Assembly (NCBI GenBank): GCA_020528935.1
Contig: JAJDFU010000481.1
Location: forward strand, 1 to 5,033
Direction of reading: 5' to 3'
DNA: 5,033 nt
DNA from: Saprospiraceae bacterium
GTDB lineage: Bacteria > Bacteroidota > Bacteroidia > Chitinophagales > Saprospiraceae
Shown here: piece after piece, positions 1-5,033 of the stretch
Layout of the letters: each line of letters starts with the position of its first letter
How positions within the stretch are numbered: the stretch's first letter is position 1
Made by a program: the position numbers and the translations under genes
Notes under the pieces: model-generated
What the model was told of the DNA's origin: nothing
Databases searched by the model: none
The model's input: only the letters and a program-made list of their open reading frames with translations

Positions 1-1
1 T

Positions 2-2050
2 GCGGCGGGCGGTGGCAACGACCGGGTCCAGTGGGCTGGCGGGGATGGCATGAAAACGAGGCAGCGCAACTGGTGCGGCCGCGGGGAAGGTGCGCAACTC
101 TTCTGCGAGGTGGAAAACAGCTCGGGCAAGATCGAGATCTATACCACCCGGCCGGACACCAGCTGCGGGGCTACCTATATGGTTTTGGCTCCCGAGCACG
201 AGCTGGTGGAAGGACTCACCGCAGAAGACCAGAAGGAAGCCGTAGCGGCATACCTGGAATACGTCCGCTCGCGCTCCGAACGAGAGCGCATGGCCGAAAC
301 CAAGGAGGTAACCGGTTGCTTTTTGGGTAGTTACGCCCTGCATCCGTTTACGGGGGAACGCCTGCCCGTATGGATCGGGGAATACGTGCTGAAGGACTAC
401 GGCACCGGGGCCATCATGGCTGTGCCGGCCGACGACGAGCGCGACCGTCGCTTCGCGGAAAAGTTCGGCCTGCCCATTGTGGAGATCATCGACAAGTCCA
501 TGTATCCCGGGGCGGGCCTGGAAGACAAGGTGGGCAAGATGATCCACTCGGACTTTCTCAATGGCCTGGAGGTAGAGGAGGCGATAGCCGCGGTACTGGA
601 GCGCATCGGCGAGATGAATATCGGTCGCCGCCAGGTCAATTACAAGCTGCGCGACGCCATATTCAGCCGCCAGCGCTACTGGGGGGAGCCCTTTCCCATT
701 GTGTACGATCCGGAGGGCGTGGCCCATCCCGTGCCCGAGGAGGAACTGCCGGTGAAACTGCCCGCACTGGACGACTTCAAGCCGGCTTCGGGCGGTCAGT
801 CGCCCCTGGCCCGCAAAACCGATTGGGTGAACCTGCCCGGCGGATGGACCCGCGAAACCGATACCATGCCGGGCTTTGCCGGTTCTTCCTGGTATTACCT
901 GCGCTACATGGATCCCCACAATCAGGAGGCCTTCGCCAGCCGGGAAGCCCTGCAGTACTGGAAAGAGGTAGATCTGTACGTGGGCGGCACGGAGCACGCC
1001 GTGGGGCACCTGCTCTACGCGCGCTTCTGGCACAAGTTTCTCTACGACCAGGGGCTGGTACCCACGGTGGAGCCCTTCGGCAAGCTGATCAACCAGGGCA
1101 TGATACAGGGCACCATCGAATCCATTTTTCTGCACAAGGCAAAGGGGCAGTTCATCAGCGCGGAGCTGGTGGAGGAGTACGGCCGGGAGGCCCTGGCGGA
1201 GATACCGGTCCTGATCGATTACGTGAGCGAATACGGAACGGCTTCTTCTCACCTCACTCCCGAGGGCATCGATCAGTTTAAAAAGTGGCGTCCGGAATAC
1301 GCAGAGACTGAATTTGTCTTTCCGGAAGGAAAGGGCCGCTTTCTGACCCATTCGGAGGTGGGCAAAATGTCCAAGTCCAAATTCAACGTCATCAATCCGG
1401 ACGACGTAGTGGAGCAGTACGGCTCGGATTGCTTCCGGATGTACGAAATGTTCCTCGGGCCCATCGAGCAGGCCAAGCCCTGGGACACCAAGGGCATAGA
1501 CGGGGTGAGCAAATTCCTGCGCAAGTTCTGGGGGTTGTTCTTCGATGCCGAAGGCCACTGGGCCGTAGAAGATGCGGAGGCCAGTGCGGAGGAGCTCAAG
1601 ATCCTTCACACCCTGATCAAAAAGGTGATCGAAGATATTGAGCGCTTCAGCTTCAACACCTGCGTGAGTGCCTTCATGATCGCCACCAACGATCTCAAAA
1701 AGCTGGGTACGGCCAAACGCTCTGTGCTGGAGCCGATGGTCATTGCCATCGCCCCTTTTGCCCCCCATCTGGCCGAAGAGCTTTGGCATCGCCTTGGCGG
1801 GACGGGGAGCGTACACCTGCAGTCCTTTCCCGAGTTGAAGGAGGAATACCTCGTGGAAAGCGCTATCGAGTACCCCATCAGCGTTAACGGCAAAAAGCGG
1901 GCCACCGCCCAGTTTGCGGCCGAAGCATCCGTGGAAGAGCTCAAAAAGGAAGTGCTGGCCGTTTCGGATATCCAGAAATGGATCGAGGGCAAGGACATTC
2001 GCAAGATCATCGTTGTGCCCCAGCGCATGATCAACATCGTGGTCGGGTAA
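2..2050 (+). CDS. leuS: Leucyl-tRNA synthetase, 5'-truncated by the window edge
   Basis: Cytosolic class Ia synthetase that charges tRNA-Leu with leucine and hydrolyses mischarged products. The frame is open from base 2; the ATG at 50 is internal (it is the M of the MKTRQRNW segment) and is used only for numbering. In order: end of the zinc/CP1 junction (1-13); CP1 editing domain with TTRPDT (32-37, matching E. coli T247-T252) and DERD (129-132, matching D342/D345); return to the catalytic core with RETDTMPGFAGSSWYYLRY (268-286) and GGTEHAVGH (312-320); Bacteroidota-type insert (about 357-436); KMSKS (439-443); anticodon-binding helices (about 450-590); C-terminal tRNA-binding domain (about 605-666). 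Roughly 200 N-terminal residues, including the HIGH motif, lie outside the window. No frameshift is seen. Tandem stops TAA TAG end the gene. Residues 1-40 carry atypical substitutions, probably sequence error. Identity is certain; only the left end is unreliable. Confidence 0.97.
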   Translation, partial: AAGGGNDRVQWAGGDGMKTRQRNWCGRGEGAQLFCEVENSSGKIEIYTTRPDTSCGATYMVLAPEHELVEGLTAEDQKEAVAAYLEYVRSRSERERMAETKEVTGCFLGSYALHPFTGERLPVWIGEYVLKDYGTGAIMAVPADDERDRRFAEKFGLPIVEIIDKSMYPGAGLEDKVGKMIHSDFLNGLEVEEAIAAVLERIGEMNIGRRQVNYKLRDAIFSRQRYWGEPFPIVYDPEGVAHPVPEEELPVKLPALDDFKPASGGQSPLARKTDWVNLPGGWTRETDTMPGFAGSSWYYLRYMDPHNQEAFASREALQYWKEVDLYVGGTEHAVGHLLYARFWHKFLYDQGLVPTVEPFGKLINQGMIQGTIESIFLHKAKGQFISAELVEEYGREALAEIPVLIDYVSEYGTASSHLTPEGIDQFKKWRPEYAETEFVFPEGKGRFLTHSEVGKMSKSKFNVINPDDVVEQYGSDCFRMYEMFLGPIEQAKPWDTKGIDGVSKFLRKFWGLFFDAEGHWAVEDAEASAEELKILHTLIKKVIEDIERFSFNTCVSAFMIATNDLKKLGTAKRSVLEPMVIAIAPFAPHLAEELWHRLGGTGSVHLQSFPELKEEYLVESAIEYPISVNGKKRATAQFAAEASVEELKKEVLAVSDIQKWIEGKDIRKIIVVPQRMINIVVG

Positions 2051-2112
2051 TAGCCGTCTGTGCCTTTTGCAGAGCATCCCAAACCGGTTGCCCTGCTTAA
2101 TTGCCACAATGT

Positions 2113-2122
2113 TAGTATTTTG
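2113..2122 (+). promoter_or_regulatory. Weak candidate Bacteroidota -7 element
   Basis: The AT-richer part of the spacer contains TAGTATTTTG, which resembles the Bacteroidota housekeeping -7 box TAnnTTTG but with the wrong internal spacing. The nearest -33-like TTG lies at 2088-2090, 22 bases upstream instead of the usual 17-19. It would place a transcript start roughly 60-70 bases before the secreted-protein gene, which otherwise has no visible promoter. Position is the main support; the match itself is poor. Confidence 0.2.
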
Positions 2123-2139
2123 CGGTGGTGCACCGGAGA

Positions 2140-2159
2140 GCCGGATGGTTCCACCCGGC
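2140..2159. other. Short imperfect inverted repeat (hairpin) in the intergenic spacer
   Basis: A 20-base near-palindrome: outer arms GCCGG and CCGGC, one A/C mismatch, then inner TGG and CCA around the centre. It lies 90 bases after the leuS stop and 34 bases before the next start codon. On the + strand it is followed by ACCCCAAAAAC, not a T-run, so it does not look like an intrinsic terminator. It could sit in the 5' untranslated leader of the downstream gene, or be a chance structure in GC-rich DNA. Confidence 0.35.
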
Positions 2160-2193
2160 ACCCCAAAAACATGCTATGATCCACCCCTGCCTG

Positions 2194-2253
2194 ATGAAAC
2201 GCCAGAGACTGTTATGTGCTCTGTTGCTTGCCTGGCCGGCGCTAATGGCCGCG
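2194..2253 (+). other. Sec signal peptide of the secreted multidomain protein
   Basis: Residues 1-20 have a basic n-region (MKRQR), a hydrophobic core (LLCALLLAWPALM) and a small-residue end (AA) before QNPP, so cleavage is most likely just before Q21. C8 is not in a lipobox (it follows RLL with no G/A/S at -1), so the protein is not predicted to be a lipoprotein. Confidence 0.85.
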
Positions 2254-5033
2254 CAGAACCCGCCACTGAGCAATCCGTCCGCCTGCAACCTGGGGTTGCC
2301 CATTCCGGACAATACCTGCCCCAATACCTACATCATCCAGGAGACCGGTACGACCGGCATTCTCGGTCAGGATGTCTATCTGCGGGAAGTGCGCCTGCTC
2401 ATCGCCCACACCTGGACCAACGACCTGGATATCACGCTTATCGGCCCTCAGGGCATAGAGGTGGTGCTGAGTTCGGACAACGGCGGTAGTGACGACAACT
2501 ACGGCGACCTGACCGCCCCGGCCTGCAGTGGTTATGTCGCTTTTTCCAATAGCGGTGCCTGTACGCCCGTCACGGCAGGCGATGCGCCCTTCACCAGTGG
2601 GCCCTACCTGCCCGAGGAATCGCTGTTTGAATTGAACGACGGCAGTACCCCGGCCAACGGCAGCTGGCAGCTTCGCCTCTGCGACGATGCCGGCTCCGAT
2701 GTGGGCACGCTGGAGTACGTGGAACTGGTCTTTGCGCCCCTGAGTTGCCTGCCCCCGGCCGGCCTGGAGGTAGCTTCGGCCGATACCACCTCCGCGTGGC
2801 TGGATTGGGACAGCGAGACGGGCTGTGCCACCAGCATCATCGAATACGGTCCCCCCGGATTTATACCCGGTACCGACTCTCTGCCGGGCGGCGGTACGGT
2901 TGCCTTCGGCGGCTGCCCGCCCTTTTTGCTGGAGGGACTGGCCAGCGAGACGACCTACGACATCTACGTTCGCACCTATTGTCCCGGCGAAGGCTTTTCG
3001 GCCAACTCCTGTCCGGTTGCGCACGAAACGGGCTGTGCCCCACCGCCCCTGACGGATCGGTTTCTCTTCGATACGGCCCCGGCCTGTGCGGGCCTGTGCG
3101 ATGCGGCCTGCCCCCTGAGCGGTACCTGGCGAAACGATACGACCGACCAGCAAGACTGGTTGGTGCGCAGCGGCTCCGGCGGGGCACCCATCACCGGACC
3201 GTCCGATGACGTAAGTGGAGGCGGGCGTTTCTTGCTGCTGGAAACGACCGGGAGTTGCCCCGAGAACGGTGAGGCGCGCCTCCTCTCCAACTGCCTGCTG
3301 CTCGACAAACAGGGCACCGATACCTGCCATTTGTCCTTTTACTACCACATGTGGGGCACTACCGTGGGAGGCCTGCTCCTTCAGGCCAGCAGTGATGCCG
3401 GCCAAAGCTGGACGACCCTCTGGTCGCGCTCCGGAAACCAGGGCAACACCTGGAAAAAAGCCTATGTGGGGCTGGCTGACTTTCCCGACGGATCGATCCT
3501 GCAGTTGCGCTTCATCGCCACCCGCGGCACCGGGGGCCTGGGCGATATTGCCCTGGATGAGATAGCTTTCTACGGCCTGCAGGACCAGGGGGAAGGCAGC
3601 CTGTACTTTGCCGACCAGGACGGCGACGGCTACGGCACACCCCTGCTTGCAACGGTCAGCTGCACGGGCGTGCCTCCGGGCTTTGCCGACAACGACCTGG
3701 ATTGCGACGATCAGCGTGCGGCGGTCAATCCCGATGCCGAGGAAATACCCTGCGACGGTCTGGATCAGAACTGCAATGGCCCGGCCGACGACAGCCTCGC
3801 CATGCCCCCGGCAGTCACGGCCGATACCATCTGTAGCGGACAGACCGCAACGGTCTGTGCGCTGCCCCTGGCGGGTAACTTCATTGTGTGGTACGATGCG
3901 CCCGACAGTCAGGTTCCCCTGGCTTTCGACGATTGCTACAGCGGTGTATTCACCAACCAGACTTCCACTCCCCTGACGGTAAGCCTCTATGCCGAACAGG
4001 TAGGCACCTGCCCGTCCGCAGAACGCGCCGAGACGCAGATCGTCGTCTTGCCCCAACCGGATATTGCCGTGCTCGATACCCCTTTTCTCTGCCCGGGAGA
4101 GGCCATCGACCTGCGCAGTATTTCCGTGGTGGATCAGAACTTTACCGGCGGCAGCCTGACCTTCCACGCGGCCTTTCCGCCTACGGACCAGAATCGCCTG
4201 GATCCGCCCCTCGTAACGCCTGCAGATACCACTTTTTACTACCTGCGCTTTTCCAGCCCGGATGGCTGCACGGATACCGACAGTGCCCTGGTACAAGTGC
4301 GCCCTTCCCCGGACATCGGCTTCAGTCCGGCCGACTCCTTTTCCCTCTGCCTGGGTGCCGAGGAAACGCTCACGGCAATAGTGAGCAATGGGAACGGGCC
4401 GTACCAGTATTTCTGGAATACGGGCCAGCAGACGCCCTCCATTCCGGCTACCGGCGGGGATTCGCCCGGCACCGAGGTCCGGTACGTCCTGGCGCTTACG
4501 GATGAGCTGGGATGCACCACCTTTGATACGGCCACGATAACGACTACTACCGCTATCGATTCCATACGCCGCCAGATCAGTCCGGTATCCACCTGCGGCG
4601 GCCAGGACGGCAGCCTGCTGATCGAGCCTCTCAATGGCCTGCCGCCCTTTGCGTTTTCCTGGAGTGCGCCCGACGGCAGCACCCGCGACACCAGCGGAGT
4701 TCCCGCTGCGCTTTTCCTGGATGGGCTGGCTCAGGGTACATACCGCTTTACCATTACCGACAATTCGGCCGAAGCCTGTTCTATCGTAGTGCCGTCCGTG
4801 GTGATCAACGGGCCGGCGGCTGTGCTCGACACCTTCTTCATCAACGAAGTTTCCTGCCAGGGCGGGAGCGACGGCAGCATACAACTGGTGGTGACCGGCA
4901 CCACTCCCGCGTACCTGTGGCGCGACGGACCACCGACGCCCAGGGCCTCCGGCCTGTCCGCCCGCAACTCCCACGTACCCATCCCCGACGTCCGCTCCGG
5001 GCCCATGACGCACCGCCTCGCGTGCCACACGCC
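2194..5033 (+). CDS. Secreted multidomain surface protein (P-domain, Fn3, MAM, MopE-type motif, Ig-like, SprB repeats), 3'-truncated
   Basis: An exported protein of unknown exact role, probably an adhesin or matrix component at the cell surface; 946 residues are visible and there is no stop before the edge. In order: Sec signal peptide (1-20); proprotein-convertase-type P-domain (about 28-181) with HTWTNDLDITLIGP and a GGSDDNYGD turn; Fn3-like domain (about 183-278); MAM-like domain (about 285-461) with GPSDD (335-339), conserved-looking cysteines (C355, C367, C378) and GDIALDEI (450-457); MopE-type putative metal-binding motif (about 470-533) with DQDGDGYG and four cysteines; three Ig/PKD-like domains (about 537-619, 620-704, 705-785); two SprB-type repeats (about 793-873 and 878 to the end). 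No catalytic domain is visible. A type IX sorting domain would be expected at the missing C-terminus (inference). An in-frame ATG at 2176 would add MIHPCL; 2194 was chosen because MKRQR gives a standard signal peptide. No Shine-Dalgarno is visible, as is common in Bacteroidota. The last 38 residues look corrupted. Confidence 0.92.
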   Translation, partial: MKRQRLLCALLLAWPALMAAQNPPLSNPSACNLGLPIPDNTCPNTYIIQETGTTGILGQDVYLREVRLLIAHTWTNDLDITLIGPQGIEVVLSSDNGGSDDNYGDLTAPACSGYVAFSNSGACTPVTAGDAPFTSGPYLPEESLFELNDGSTPANGSWQLRLCDDAGSDVGTLEYVELVFAPLSCLPPAGLEVASADTTSAWLDWDSETGCATSIIEYGPPGFIPGTDSLPGGGTVAFGGCPPFLLEGLASETTYDIYVRTYCPGEGFSANSCPVAHETGCAPPPLTDRFLFDTAPACAGLCDAACPLSGTWRNDTTDQQDWLVRSGSGGAPITGPSDDVSGGGRFLLLETTGSCPENGEARLLSNCLLLDKQGTDTCHLSFYYHMWGTTVGGLLLQASSDAGQSWTTLWSRSGNQGNTWKKAYVGLADFPDGSILQLRFIATRGTGGLGDIALDEIAFYGLQDQGEGSLYFADQDGDGYGTPLLATVSCTGVPPGFADNDLDCDDQRAAVNPDAEEIPCDGLDQNCNGPADDSLAMPPAVTADTICSGQTATVCALPLAGNFIVWYDAPDSQVPLAFDDCYSGVFTNQTSTPLTVSLYAEQVGTCPSAERAETQIVVLPQPDIAVLDTPFLCPGEAIDLRSISVVDQNFTGGSLTFHAAFPPTDQNRLDPPLVTPADTTFYYLRFSSPDGCTDTDSALVQVRPSPDIGFSPADSFSLCLGAEETLTAIVSNGNGPYQYFWNTGQQTPSIPATGGDSPGTEVRYVLALTDELGCTTFDTATITTTTAIDSIRRQISPVSTCGGQDGSLLIEPLNGLPPFAFSWSAPDGSTRDTSGVPAALFLDGLAQGTYRFTITDNSAEACSIVVPSVVINGPAAVLDTFFINEVSCQGGSDGSIQLVVTGTTPAYLWRDGPPTPRASGLSARNSHVPIPDVRSGPMTHRLACHT
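4570..4812 (+). repeat. SprB-type repeat 1 (protein-level module)
   Basis: Residues about 793-873 follow the SprB repeat pattern: a cysteine, then GGQDGSLLIEP, then NGLPPFAFSW, then DGLAQGTYRFTITD. This family is named after the Flavobacterium johnsoniae gliding adhesin SprB and is common in large Bacteroidota surface proteins. The repeat is visible in protein only; the DNA copies are diverged. Confidence 0.75.
4825..5033 (+). repeat. SprB-type repeat 2, cut by the window edge
   Basis: Residues from about 878 restart the pattern seen in the previous module: C888, then GGSDGSIQLVV, then TGTTPAYLW (901-909). Beyond W909 the expected G-T-Y-T-V-T-V-T-D strand is only faintly visible as ARNSHVPIPD, which suggests base errors at the contig edge, not a different domain. 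Confidence 0.7.

Noticed and set aside
50..52. ATG taken as the start of leuS
   Set aside because: The frame is open to the window edge, and the codons before it still read LeuRS-like residues (DRVQW). The ATG is the internal M of the MKT-QRNW segment, and an enzyme starting here would lack the HIGH-containing catalytic half.
1..170. LeuRS with a deliberately altered or inactivated editing domain
   Set aside because: The odd residues are confined to the first 170 bases, are biased to G, and are mirrored by C-biased anomalies at the other end, so sequence error is the better explanation.
370..1281. 303-codon + strand frame inside leuS
   Set aside because: It is out of frame with conserved LeuRS motifs and its product is an Arg/Gly/Pro-rich shadow without family resemblance.
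2140..2170. Hairpin as an intrinsic terminator of leuS
   Set aside because: No T-run follows it on the + strand; the A5 run after it would be a U-run only before the stem on the opposite strand. The loop is also very small.
2067..2489. 140-codon + strand frame bridging the spacer and the secreted-protein start
   Set aside because: Its product has no recognisable pattern and it is displaced from the frame that encodes the signal peptide and P-domain.
2194..2736. Secreted protease based on the P-domain
   Set aside because: No subtilisin or metalloprotease catalytic motif appears in the visible 946 residues; the P-domain directly follows the signal peptide.
2242..5028. Long minus-strand open frame read as a 928-residue gene
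   Set aside because: It lies wholly opposite a + strand frame that has a signal peptide and several recognisable domains in order. The minus translation has no domain, no signal and a composition typical of an antisense GC-rich shadow.

Overview
The window looks like a 5 kb piece of a high-GC (by eye about 60%) Bacteroidota genome, most likely Saprospiraceae-like (Lewinella or Phaeodactylibacter type). This placement is inferred from two things: a leucyl-tRNA synthetase with the Bacteroidota-type insert before its KMSKS loop, and a long secreted protein built from modules typical of that group (P-domain, Fn3, MAM, MopE-type metal-binding motif, Ig-like domains, SprB repeats). No RNA gene, insertion sequence, CRISPR array or second-strand gene is supported.

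Layout, all on the + strand. Positions 2-2050 hold the C-terminal three quarters of leuS, which enters from the left edge and ends in tandem stops TAA TAG. Positions 2051-2193 are a 143-base spacer, locally AT-richer at about 2095-2122, with a weak promoter-like element and a short hairpin but no convincing terminator. Positions 2194-5033 hold a secreted multidomain protein of at least 946 residues that runs off the right edge without a stop. The two genes are adjacent but not functionally linked: one is a cytosolic translation enzyme, the other an exported cell-surface or extracellular protein, probably with its own promoter.

The most useful caution concerns sequence quality. The outer 110-170 bases at both ends depart from otherwise clean family patterns. 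The departures are skewed toward G at the left edge and toward C at the right edge, a mirror-image pattern expected when reads decay as they run outward over the ends of a contig. The window is therefore probably a whole metagenomic or draft contig with poor ends. The longest open frame on the minus strand (2242-5028) is an antisense shadow of the secreted protein. I see no convincing new biological system; the most unusual item is the domain order of the secreted protein.
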